DNA from: Bacteroidota bacterium
GTDB lineage: Bacteria > Bacteroidota > Ignavibacteria > Kapaibacteriales > UBA961
Reading direction: 5' to 3'
Length of the DNA: 40,274 nt
Assembly (NCBI GenBank): GCA_018266765.1
Contig: JAFDZU010000049.1
Span: 1 to 40,274, forward strand
Shown here: piece after piece, positions 33,196 to 40,274 of the stretch
How the letters are laid out: each line of letters begins with the position of its first letter
Numbering within the stretch: position 1 is the stretch's first letter
Program-made: the position numbers and the translations under genes
Notes under the pieces: generated by a model
What the model saw: only the letters and a program-made list of their open reading frames with translations
What the model was told of the DNA's origin: nothing
The model's database searches: none

Positions 33196-34770
33196 TTATT
33201 TTCTATTACTTATTTGTTGTTGAAGCATCGTAAGTTTATTTTGTAGTTCAATATTATCTTTTTTGAATTGAATCATATAGAGCGTTAGCTCTTCAATCTT
33301 TTGGAGTAATTTTACCTGCATTTCACCCACGCTTGAGCCGCCGTCCTCGCTGACTTGTTTCGCACTTGGAATATTTGGCAAATGATGATTCGCTTTGATG
33401 TGCGATTCAACTTCGTCGAGCGGCATCAGATTGTAGTTTTCATCAAATACATAATCTGCCCAATAGTCGGCAGTAGTTGTAACGTAAAGCTCTTGGACTA
33501 CTGCCTTACCCTTTACAACAAGTTTTGCATCCCACACATGCGGGTTATTTGTAGAGACCCAAGAGCCGTTTACCTGTTTTTGCCACCTCATTAAACCAAA
33601 AGCTCCTTGGTCACTTGCACCATCCCCGATATGAACATACCCATTAGCAAATACCTGAAACGACGATTTATCTTCTGCTCCGGCAGAAATTAGCGGAATG
33701 GACCACCAATAAGGATATGCTCCCCATGATCCTTGCTCAACTCGTAAAGCTACCGGTGCTACACCAGCACGCAGAGGATTTCTTAGAATGGAAAGAGTGC
33801 CTTTCTGTCCTTTCAAATTAAGGGAATTATTTGCCATACTACCACCAAGATTTGCAAGATAATTCCCGATACCAACTGACCCTCCCTGTGATTCCATAAC
33901 CATCATAGTGCCCTCGCCCTGTGGACCACCACCGGGGATAAGACCTGACGAGAAACGCAATTGACTACCGTAGGTGATTGGAGGATTATCTTGGGTGTTA
34001 ATTCCATAGTTATCAATATGATAATTATTATCTAAATTATTTTTAGGAATGAAGGATATTACACCCGGTACTCTTGTTTGTACAACATCATCAAATCCAC
34101 CGGTAGATATAGTTCCACGTACATCAAGTGATGCGTTAGAATATGGAAATATGGTTTTAATTCCAACTTGTTTATCCACAATTCTCATAACTTCATGCAA
34201 ATTTTGTGCATCGCCAAATGTAGGCGAGCCGCTACAAAAAAAGGCAATTCCACCTCTAAATATTCCACCTGCTTGTGTAAGGTCGGGGTCTGTGCCAATC
34301 TCCGGCTGATTTATTGATTTTATTGCTGAAACTTGCCACTTATTTAGTACAAATTGATTGCCTCCAATGGGAGCACGATAATCACTATTCGACCAAAACT
34401 GTATCTCCGATTGTCCGAATTTATTACCATCTACTCCGGTTGTTGCATTACCAAGACTATGCTGAGTTTGCAGACGTAGTATGGCTGGGTAAAGCGGCCC
34501 CAATATATTTCCGGCAGGTGCAATATCTTGAAGAGAATGAACGTGGAGCATGGTTGCAGGATAGAGTGTTCCTATTCCGGTTCTTCCGAGTGGATAAGCA
34601 ATGTCTATAATTGCAGGAGGAGGATTCGGATTAGGTTGGCTGTTCACCCAATCTTGTAATTGAGCAGACATTGGAATAGGGACAAAAGCAAGTATAGTTG
34701 TAATTCCAATAATCAAACAATTACCTAAATAATTCAGAAAAGATGTGCGAACTACGGTCAAGTATTTCAT
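33196..34770 (-). CDS. Secreted fibre-like protein with C-terminal HLP/coiled-coil module
   Basis: 524 residues. The signal peptide is about 1-36 (ending PMSAQ). Then come beta-structured repeats with the pattern V/T-GIGT..P..LHV (GRTGIGTLYPATMLHV; later GSVGIGNYLANL). The C-terminal module spans about 437-524: WADYVFDENYNLMPLDEVE, NHHLPNIPSA, then KIEELTLYMI and a coiled coil to the end. I know this module from many Bacteroidota surface proteins. It is reminiscent of phage tail-fibre tips but lacks the S74 endosialidase-chaperone signature. A good ribosome site (AGGAGATA) precedes the ATG. It is a paralogue of the 38344-40274 gene by this module. It probably forms a trimer at the cell surface; the role is unknown. 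Confidence 0.75.
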   Translation of the reverse strand: MKYLTVVRTSFLNYLGNCLIIGITTILAFVPIPMSAQLQDWVNSQPNPNPPPAIIDIAYPLGRTGIGTLYPATMLHVHSLQDIAPAGNILGPLYPAILRLQTQHSLGNATTGVDGNKFGQSEIQFWSNSDYRAPIGGNQFVLNKWQVSAIKSINQPEIGTDPDLTQAGGIFRGGIAFFCSGSPTFGDAQNLHEVMRIVDKQVGIKTIFPYSNASLDVRGTISTGGFDDVVQTRVPGVISFIPKNNLDNNYHIDNYGINTQDNPPITYGSQLRFSSGLIPGGGPQGEGTMMVMESQGGSVGIGNYLANLGGSMANNSLNLKGQKGTLSILRNPLRAGVAPVALRVEQGSWGAYPYWWSIPLISAGAEDKSSFQVFANGYVHIGDGASDQGAFGLMRWQKQVNGSWVSTNNPHVWDAKLVVKGKAVVQELYVTTTADYWADYVFDENYNLMPLDEVESHIKANHHLPNIPSAKQVSEDGGSSVGEMQVKLLQKIEELTLYMIQFKKDNIELQNKLTMLQQQISNRK

Positions 34771-34806
34771 AAAAATATCTCCTGTAAAGTCTTATTTTAG
34801 TAGTAT

Positions 34807-34889
34807 TCGAGCAAGCCGAGCATTTATTTATAGCTTGCTTGAGTATTTATGCCGCGTGGAATTGCAGTTCTGCGCGGTTCTTTTTTTCT
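34807..34889 (+). ncRNA. Candidate plus-strand small RNA ending in an intrinsic terminator
   Basis: Hairpin 1 pairs TCGAGCAAGC (34807-34816) with GCTTGCTTGA (34833-34842), 10 bp with one G-U. Hairpin 2 pairs CCGCGTGGAA (34852-34861) with TTCTGCGCGG (34868-34877), 10 bp with two G-U and a 6-nt loop, followed by TTCTTTTTTT. All three wobbles are G-U only when read on the plus strand; on the minus strand they become A-C mismatches. There is no plus-strand gene nearby for this terminator to serve (the nearest ends at 29593), so it may end a short or antisense RNA. The 5' end and promoter are not visible. Confidence 0.45.
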
Positions 34890-35038
34890 CAATATCTTGT
34901 TAATACTTCTATTTCCCGTTTGCACTGTGAGAAAATAGAGCAGTGAAAACTAAGTACTTGGTTGTGTTGTTTTTTCTTTGATTAATGGCTCCTCATAAAA
35001 TGTGGATGAAATTTGCTGTCTATATGAGTCCTCACGCA

Positions 35039-35086
35039 GTGGCAGGGTTTTCGGTTATTGAACGAAGCCGGAATGTACCCTGCCAC
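35039..35086 (+). other. Long hairpin near the end of the split T9SS gene
   Basis: GTGGCAGGGT (35039-35048) pairs perfectly with ACCCTGCCAC (35077-35086). Inside, TTTCGG (35049-35054) pairs with CCGGAA (35068-35073) with one G-U, leaving a 13-nt loop and a 3-nt bulge. No T run follows on either strand except the T-rich stretch between it and the minus-strand stop, so it is not a textbook terminator. It may stabilise an mRNA 3' end. Confidence 0.4.
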
Positions 35087-35108
35087 ATGGATTTTGCTTA
35101 AAAAAACC

Positions 35109-35934
35109 TCAATGAATTACAGAAAGTGGCATAACTATATATTCTGAATCTGTTTGAAGTATGCAATGATATAGACCGGAATTCAAATTACTAATATCGA
35201 ACTTTACTAGTCCATTTCTTCTTGCTGATAATTCTTCAACTACCGTAGCAACTATGCGCCCGTATTGATCACTTACTAAAATCTTCAACGGGCTGGACTG
35301 TGATACATTATAGACTATATTCACGATTGACGAAGCAGGCATTGGATAAATATCCAAACTGGCTTGTACTTGTGCCGTGTTATCTAATCCCGTCACCGCT
35401 TCGTTTTCTTCCGAAGATTTTGTGAAAGAACGAGAATCTTTGTAAGCATTACTTCCACAAAATTCAGAAAGTCTGCTCTGCGTTACGGGAGGAATTGTCG
35501 CTGTACATTCTATCGGAAGTGCTAATCGTAAGGTCGTATTATCCCCAATATCAATATTATCTCCAACAATATTGATTTCTTCGCCTGCTGCTATATCAAT
35601 AGGTTGATTATTTGATGATGCTATAGTGGTGTTTTCTCCAATAGTGATCTTTGTCCATGCTCTCAAATTACTTGAAATAGTTTGATTTGATAGTGTTATC
35701 TCATTTTCAATTCCTTGCCAATCACTTTGCCAGAACGAAGCGGGCTTTTGAGTAATAACCTCTTTCCGAACAGGGTATTTACCCTTGAATAAAACGCCTT
35801 GCGTATTTGACGAGGCATCGCTACGTTTGAGACGAACTACAAGACTCAAATATATTCGACCGGATTCTATAAATGGAGAAGAAACTAACCCACAGTTACA
35901 ACTAGGAGAAGGCATCCGCCAGAACCACAACGGT
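35109..35934 (-). pseudogene. C-terminal part of the split T9SS protein (out of frame)
   Basis: This is the continuation of the gene that starts at 37554, put out of frame by the 13-bp duplication at 35935-35960. The frame is open from 35975, but its first codons only re-read the duplicated DNA in another frame, and there is no signal peptide. From the repeat onward it encodes SPSCNCGLVSSPFIESGR, a beta-rich region with ITIGENTTIASS and DIAAGEEINIV (like the 3-coathanger stack type). The final 80 or so residues are a T9SS type A sorting domain (IYPMPASSIVNIVY, then LNSGLYHCIL). Without the N-terminal half it could not be exported, so it is functional only if the frame is restored. Confidence 0.75.
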
Positions 35935-37554
35935 ATATCGGATAAACATATCGGATAAACACCCAAGCGGAACATACTGGGTTCGTACTATTTTGTCACT
36001 TTCAACAATTACACTGGGGTCACTTCTTACAATAGTTCCACCTTCGAAAATCGGACCGTCAAATTCAACCGAAAGAGCACCTAAGATTTCAATTTCACCT
36101 GGGTCAAAACCTGCCGCAAAATTTGCCGCATATTCAATCTCGTCGTGCAATTTAATCTTTAGGGTATCTGCGTACCAATAAGGATTCCAAGTCTCCTTCT
36201 CTGCATAATACCAATCCGCTTTAGGAGTAGTCAATAAATTAAACAACCCAAGTGGTTCATTGTAATAAGGATACTGATCAGTTACCGTAGAAAGATTAGT
36301 AATATTTGAACCCGGTGTCCAAAATATTATCTCTCGATAGGGACTTTTCGCAGTAATATCACCGTTAAAACTGCTTGTTGTATTGATTGTCATGGGCATA
36401 ATTTCTACTTTTTGCGGCTGTGCAGGTTTTGCGCCTCCACCGGTAAAGAAGGAATACATATCCAAAGCGGCACTAACTGCACCACCGATAACAGGAGCAT
36501 ATTTAAGTGCTGTTTGTAAAAAACTAGATTTGCTGATTTCTGTTTCGAGTACATTCAGGGCGGCTGGTTTGAGCTCTCTTCGCTTATTTATTTTATCCTT
36601 CATCTCCTGATTCAAGTATGGACCGTACCCATGATATTCATTAACATTATTCAAAGTGGCTGTCGTAAATCCGCTGATAGCGTTATAAATCTCCGCTCCC
36701 TTTTTACCTGCATTCAAAGCCGCATTTAATCCCATAGAAAATGTTTTTTCTGTTGGAACAACATCATGCGTTTGGTCAATATTAACAATTGTACCTGTTG
36801 TAGTACCACTTAAACTAACTTTGGCGACTGATATAAGATTAACATTTATCTGCATTTGAGACGGATAAGCACAAATACAAGGATCGTACATCATAGGAAA
36901 GTCAGCATACATCCATTTGCGGTTTGTATTGAGATAGCGAGTAATTGCAGATAATTCTGGACCCGGAATAAAATCATCCAAAGCGTGGAGTGGCTTTTGT
37001 TGCGTTGAAGTAGCAATATCAATAACGGAAGGAAATCCACCACCAGGAGGTTTAGATAGTGTTATTACTATCTCTACTTTGTCAAAATTGCCTACACTAA
37101 ACACGGCAACAAATACACGAAGCATACCGGTGTATCGATTGTAAAGAATGAGGCATGGATAGTCCACATCTGAAGTGTAAGCGTTGTTTACTGCATCAAA
37201 AGGAGCACCCATTTCTTGTTTTATCAATTCCCATCCATCTTCCGGGCGCATATCTTTACTCAGATACAAATGATTAGTGATGGAATTATTTGGCTCATAA
37301 AATGGAGAGTTGATATCCACAGAAGTCGTTAGAGACGACCTTATATCGAATAGAGGTCGCCGCCAATCAAAAATCACCGGGCGATTATCGCCGCTATGGG
37401 GGCCATTCTGTTTTGATGGTTTTTCGGTATTCACAGCCGCATCAGGATTCGTTGATATGCCTTTATCTTCATTGCATGGCGTCTGTGCAACTGCTATAGT
37501 ACACATTAAAATACACGCCATGACTACTAAAAAAATACGATGGAAAATAGTCAT
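35902..37554 (-). CDS. N-terminal part of a large secreted protein, split by a frameshift
   Basis: 550 residues in the present frame. The signal peptide is about 1-23 (MACILMCTIAVAQ). The next 500 residues match no family I recognise. They include IFDWRRPLFDIRSS near residue 61, a hydrophobic helical segment (YAPVIGGAVSAALDMYSFF near residue 360) that could insert in a membrane, and several paired cysteines (DPCICAYP). The protein ends in VVVLADAFS, without a sorting domain, 13 or so codons past the tandem duplication. A perfect AAGGAG ribosome site precedes the ATG, which overlaps the stop of the upstream lipoprotein gene (ATGA). In this form the product would reach the periplasm but not the T9SS. 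Confidence 0.75.
   Translation of the reverse strand: MTIFHRIFLVVMACILMCTIAVAQTPCNEDKGISTNPDAAVNTEKPSKQNGPHSGDNRPVIFDWRRPLFDIRSSLTTSVDINSPFYEPNNSITNHLYLSKDMRPEDGWELIKQEMGAPFDAVNNAYTSDVDYPCLILYNRYTGMLRVFVAVFSVGNFDKVEIVITLSKPPGGGFPSVIDIATSTQQKPLHALDDFIPGPELSAITRYLNTNRKWMYADFPMMYDPCICAYPSQMQINVNLISVAKVSLSGTTTGTIVNIDQTHDVVPTEKTFSMGLNAALNAGKKGAEIYNAISGFTTATLNNVNEYHGYGPYLNQEMKDKINKRRELKPAALNVLETEISKSSFLQTALKYAPVIGGAVSAALDMYSFFTGGGAKPAQPQKVEIMPMTINTTSSFNGDITAKSPYREIIFWTPGSNITNLSTVTDQYPYYNEPLGLFNLLTTPKADWYYAEKETWNPYWYADTLKIKLHDEIEYAANFAAGFDPGEIEILGALSVEFDGPIFEGGTIVRSDPSVIVESDKIVRTQYVPLGCLSDMFIRYTVVVLADAFS
35935..35960 (-). repeat. Perfect 13-bp tandem duplication causing a frameshift
   Basis: On the plus strand ATATCGGATAAAC occurs at 35935-35947 and again at 35948-35960 (GTTTATCCGATAT twice in gene sense). 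Thirteen is not a multiple of three. Removing one copy gives 37554-35109 minus 13 = 2433 nt = 811 codons including the stop, and the join reads PLGCLSDIPLWFWRMPSPS without a stop. Confidence 0.95.
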
Positions 37555-38339
37555 CGGATTCTCCTTCCTGTAAATACCTTATGGTGTGAAATACCATCAC
37601 CTGCTCGGTCGGTCTGAACATAATCAATGATAATGCTGTCACGATTTTCAGGTAGAAGTCGCATATATCCTTCAAGTGATAAAAGACCGCACGTTGGTAC
37701 CGTAGCATAGATATGGAATCCCATAGAGATATTACCAATATCTCGAGCTACAGGTGAAGACACTTTAGTGCAATCATCCATAAATCCACGATTGATGTTG
37801 CGAACGGCGAGGAAAATATCCGATTTCCAAAAAATATCTACTGTAAACGTATCAAGAGGATTCTCATCAGTATGATGCCCCAGATAGCTGCCAAGAATTT
37901 TAGCATCTGCCGGATATCGGAAGACAATAAAACGATTAGCTGTATCTATGCCATCATCATCCGAGTAGCAGTCTGTGCGTGGCTTCCGCCGCCCTATAAA
38001 CGTTATGGGCAAAGGCACGAGTTCAGAAACCTGTGTTGGACTAAAGTCAAGAGAAAAAGCACTATCAGTCCTAATGCGGTCATCATAACCGATATGCCAC
38101 TCGTAGCTATCATACCGCTCATCAGCTGCAAATCTGACGGGGTTAACATAAATAAAAGTGTCAGTTTTGGCTAAGTTGGGTTTAGGGTTATTGTATAAGC
38201 CATAGACTATCTCATACGTTGAAAATCGTGCAGTAACTGGCTCGGCACCTGCACATGGATCCACAACGATGTTATCAGGGCATCCGCTAAAAACGACCGC
38301 GCCCAACAGCATCACTATTAGAATTATTTTGTTTTTCAT
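37551..38339 (-). CDS. Lipoprotein of unknown function
   Basis: 262 residues from the ATG at 38339. The frame runs 26 codons further up, into the preceding gene, but the chosen ATG has an AAAGGA ribosome site and starts the lipoprotein signal (IVMLLGAVVFSGC). The mature part is beta-rich, with an acidic stretch (CYSDDDGID) and YEWHIGYDDRIRTDSAFS, which resembles PKD- or Ig-like folds. I recognise no family. It begins 4 nt after the fibre-like gene and its stop overlaps the next start (ATGA), so the three genes are tightly coupled. Confidence 0.75.
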   Translation of the reverse strand: MKNKIILIVMLLGAVVFSGCPDNIVVDPCAGAEPVTARFSTYEIVYGLYNNPKPNLAKTDTFIYVNPVRFAADERYDSYEWHIGYDDRIRTDSAFSLDFSPTQVSELVPLPITFIGRRKPRTDCYSDDDGIDTANRFIVFRYPADAKILGSYLGHHTDENPLDTFTVDIFWKSDIFLAVRNINRGFMDDCTKVSSPVARDIGNISMGFHIYATVPTCGLLSLEGYMRLLPENRDSIIIDYVQTDRAGDGISHHKVFTGRRIR

Positions 38340-38343
38340 AGAA

Positions 38344-40274
38344 TTAGTCCTTTGGTTTAGGTTGTGAAGCATCAAGTACATCCATGCGCTGGCGTAATTG
38401 TTTGTTTTCTTGTTCAAGTTTTATCAAATGCAACGTCAGTTCCTCTACTTTTCTCAATAATGTTGCCTGAATTTCTTGGAGGTCAACACCGTTCTTTTGT
38501 ACTTCTTGTTCGGTAGGAACTTCAGGAAGATGTCCGTTTTTGTCAATAAATTCTTTGACTTCAGAGAGTGACATTAATTGATAGTCAGACCGAAATACAT
38601 TGTCTGCCCAATTATTTGCTGTTACTCGCACTAATTTTGCTACAACAGCACCATTAACCGACAGGAGAGATGGGTAGTTGCTTCTATTTAGATTTCCGGC
38701 AGTGCTGGTGTAATCCCACACATTGCCGACGTGAACATCACCGTTAGCGGCAATCTGCATACGTGGCGTACTGTATGTTTTGAATACAAGCGGCTTCTCG
38801 TCTATTGTACCAATAAACACTGAATTAGTTCCTACGGTATTCCCACTCAGCGACCATCCACCTGCCGAACCCGATGCCATAACAAGTTCTCCATTAGCAT
38901 TGGCATAGATAGCACGTTCGCCTGTACCTGCAAGATTATTGATGGTTACTTTGCCATCGTTTGCAATTGAGAATGCCGTGTTCCATGTTATTGGCGAACC
39001 CGTCATCCCCTCTGCACCAACCTGCAAGGTAATACCTCCATCACTCATACCGATTGCGGCGGGTTTTTTACCTTGTCCTGTGCTTCCCGACATACGTTTC
39101 CACCCATCATTATAATAGGCATTATGAGCAATGACACTCGAATTACCTGCAAAAAATCCAAGCATATCATTAATCTGGAATTGAGATTTCACTATATCGG
39201 TACCAATACCCACGTTACCATTATCTTTTACGGCAAATCGAGTTTGTGGTGTTCCTTCGTCATTTGTAACTCGAAACGCATTTTTTGTAGCATCAGATTC
39301 TGTCAATCCACGAACTACCACACGGCTATTAGGGTCGGGTACTGTACCCAATCCAATATACCCTTTGTCACCGTTTGTCATTACATCGTTATTATCATTC
39401 CATATAGAAATTCCTTTTACTTGATAATTGGGACCCTTATAGTTGACATTCGTCCCTATTTGTCCTGTTCCATTATTGGTAATGAACATAGTATTCTCAT
39501 ATTTTGCGAACATAATACCCATAGTAGGCGATTCACTTATTCGCTTTGTTTGATAAGCAGTATTTTCATACTGATTATATCCAATATAATATTCATTTTC
39601 ACCAACATGAAATGTGAGCTTTTGATTAATGTGGAGAGCTTCGAGGGGAGTAGCAGTTCCTATGCCGACCTGCCCGTTATCAAGAATAGTCATGCGTTCA
39701 TTTTGTGTCCCCGCTACTTTGGTTGTGAAAAATTTAATTCTCGACCCTGCATTATTCGTAGAAAGAAGTAAGTCTTTTGCATCACAAGTCGAAACCAAAA
39801 ACACATCACCAACATCAAAATTTTGTCCAAAGTTTCCGTTGAGTGATACAGGATATAGTCTTGCTGCCGGAAAACCGTCAATGATGAAGGGAGGCATAAT
39901 TCCGATTCTTCCTGCACGTTCGTATGCACAATCGCCAACTATCCCTTCCACATGGTAAGAAAATCTTATAGTTGGCATCGGTTCAAATCCAATTGGACTG
40001 ATACCGGCATGAAGTCGCATTCCATCTCCTAAAGGGCTTAGGCATGGAGTGGGTGTTTGGTAAGGACCGAGATTATACATCAGCCCGTTCGTACATGAAA
40101 TACTACAACCGGCATCCCCACCTAATGGTTGTCCGGTAAGCCGCGTACTATTGCTGGTACACGTTTGCCCGAACAATACAGAAGGGGAAGTTATCATAGC
40201 AATTGCAAAAATTATTACAATGCTAAAGCATCGGGTTAGTAGAATAAACCGTCTGCGGTCTGCGGTCTGCGGTC
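38344..40274 (-). CDS. Secreted fibre-like protein, start beyond the window
   Basis: The first ATG in frame is at 40197 (617 residues), but the frame stays open to the window edge. The upstream codons complete a signal peptide: RRRFILLTRCFSIVIIFAIA then MITSPSVLFGQ. The real start is therefore probably outside. The body has repeated VGIGT..P..LHI units (VGIGTATPLEALHI, GNVGIGTDIVKSQFQI, IGLGTVPDP). The C-terminal module matches the 33196-34770 gene: WADNVFRSDYQLMSLSEV (from 530), HLPEVPT (556), KVEELTLHLI and a coiled coil at about 575-608. Likely a trimeric surface fibre. It is the first visible gene of the cluster, and its 5' end contains the heptanucleotide repeats. Confidence 0.75.
   Translation of the reverse strand, partial: PQTADRRRFILLTRCFSIVIIFAIAMITSPSVLFGQTCTSNSTRLTGQPLGGDAGCSISCTNGLMYNLGPYQTPTPCLSPLGDGMRLHAGISPIGFEPMPTIRFSYHVEGIVGDCAYERAGRIGIMPPFIIDGFPAARLYPVSLNGNFGQNFDVGDVFLVSTCDAKDLLLSTNNAGSRIKFFTTKVAGTQNERMTILDNGQVGIGTATPLEALHINQKLTFHVGENEYYIGYNQYENTAYQTKRISESPTMGIMFAKYENTMFITNNGTGQIGTNVNYKGPNYQVKGISIWNDNNDVMTNGDKGYIGLGTVPDPNSRVVVRGLTESDATKNAFRVTNDEGTPQTRFAVKDNGNVGIGTDIVKSQFQINDMLGFFAGNSSVIAHNAYYNDGWKRMSGSTGQGKKPAAIGMSDGGITLQVGAEGMTGSPITWNTAFSIANDGKVTINNLAGTGERAIYANANGELVMASGSAGGWSLSGNTVGTNSVFIGTIDEKPLVFKTYSTPRMQIAANGDVHVGNVWDYTSTAGNLNRSNYPSLLSVNGAVVAKLVRVTANNWADNVFRSDYQLMSLSEVKEFIDKNGHLPEVPTEQEVQKNGVDLQEIQATLLRKVEELTLHLIKLEQENKQLRQRMDVLDASQPKPKD
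40254..40274. repeat. Heptanucleotide tandem repeat at the window end
   Basis: TGCGGTC occurs three times in a row (40254-40260, 40261-40267, 40268-40274), with GTC of a partial unit before it. The array reaches the last base, so its true length is unknown. In gene sense it lies just before the hydrophobic part of the fibre-like signal peptide. Seven is not a multiple of three. Confidence 0.9.

Larger units (their letters stand above)
34771..35108. other. 338-nt structured intergenic region inside the surface cluster
   Basis: Lies between the split T9SS gene and the 524-residue fibre-like gene, both on the minus strand. It holds three hairpins: 34807-34842, 34852-34877 and 35039-35086. The middle one is followed by a plus-strand T run. 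About 34890-35038 shows no obvious feature. No open frame in it resembles a gene. Confidence 0.7.

Noticed and set aside
33196-34770. Phage tail-fibre with S74 self-cleaving chaperone
   Set aside because: The C-terminus has the HLP/EELTL coiled-coil module but not the SDxRxK signature of the endosialidase chaperone, and a Sec signal peptide is present.
39073-39771. A 232-codon plus-strand frame inside the fibre-like gene
   Set aside because: It is antisense to a well-supported gene and has low-complexity Ile/Ser/Cys-rich composition typical of a shadow frame.
1-40274. tRNA, rRNA, CRISPR, insertion sequence or prophage
   Set aside because: No cloverleaf-like sequence, spaced direct-repeat array, transposase, integrase or terminal inverted repeats were seen. 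The fibre-like genes are not accompanied by phage structural genes.

Overview
The window looks like chromosome from a Gram-negative member of the FCB group (Bacteroidota, Kapabacteria, Ignavibacteria or a relative). The evidence is type IX secretion (T9SS) type A C-terminal sorting domains, a TonB-dependent receptor with a carboxypeptidase-regulatory N-terminus, OprD-like and other outer-membrane barrels, LptC, and moderately AT-rich DNA. The phylum-level placement is inference. No rRNA, tRNA, transposase, phage gene or CRISPR array was recognised.

Layout. 1-6.1 kb: the tail of an upstream gene, an outer-membrane barrel gene whose first codons lie under a terminator-like hairpin, and a TolC/RND efflux pair without an adaptor gene. 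6.2-10.4 kb (minus strand): a sulfur and electron-transfer block with a monoheme cytochrome c, an OprD-like porin, a YeiH-type sulfate exporter and a lipid-anchored TsdA-like diheme cytochrome. 10.4-12.3 kb: a MEMO-family protein and an SDR. 12.3-12.9 kb: a 601-nt gap holding a block of 21-bp repeats. 12.9-20 kb (plus strand): housekeeping genes ruvX, a methyltransferase, mraY, metG, a family 2 glycosyltransferase and a HisA-like barrel that lacks key residues. 20-21.7 kb: an AT-rich DUF262/DUF1524 (GmrSD-like) gene, probably anti-phage. 21.9-26.9 kb: a TonB-dependent receptor with a T9SS-secreted beta-helix protein. 27.3-29.6 kb (plus strand): epimerase, lptC and tpiA, tightly packed. 29.8-40.3 kb (minus strand): a long run of secreted and surface genes.

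The last region is the most unusual. It encodes two fibre-like proteins with the same C-terminal module, a lipoprotein, a large unknown T9SS protein, a small barrel, a zinc phospholipase C-like enzyme with a T9SS tail, and a small lipoprotein. Spacing is close (ATGA overlap, 1 nt, 4 nt and 20 nt junctions), apart from one 338-nt and one 90-nt gap.

In this cluster the large T9SS gene is split by a perfect 13-bp tandem duplication. Removing one copy restores one 810-codon frame with a signal peptide at one end and a sorting domain at the other. A heptanucleotide array lies at the 5' end of the first fibre gene, at the window edge. The 338-nt gap carries plus-strand hairpins and a strong intrinsic terminator although there is no plus-strand gene nearby, which suggests an unannotated small RNA. 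Together these point to a surface locus that may switch by repeat slippage. This is inference and needs population or strain comparison.
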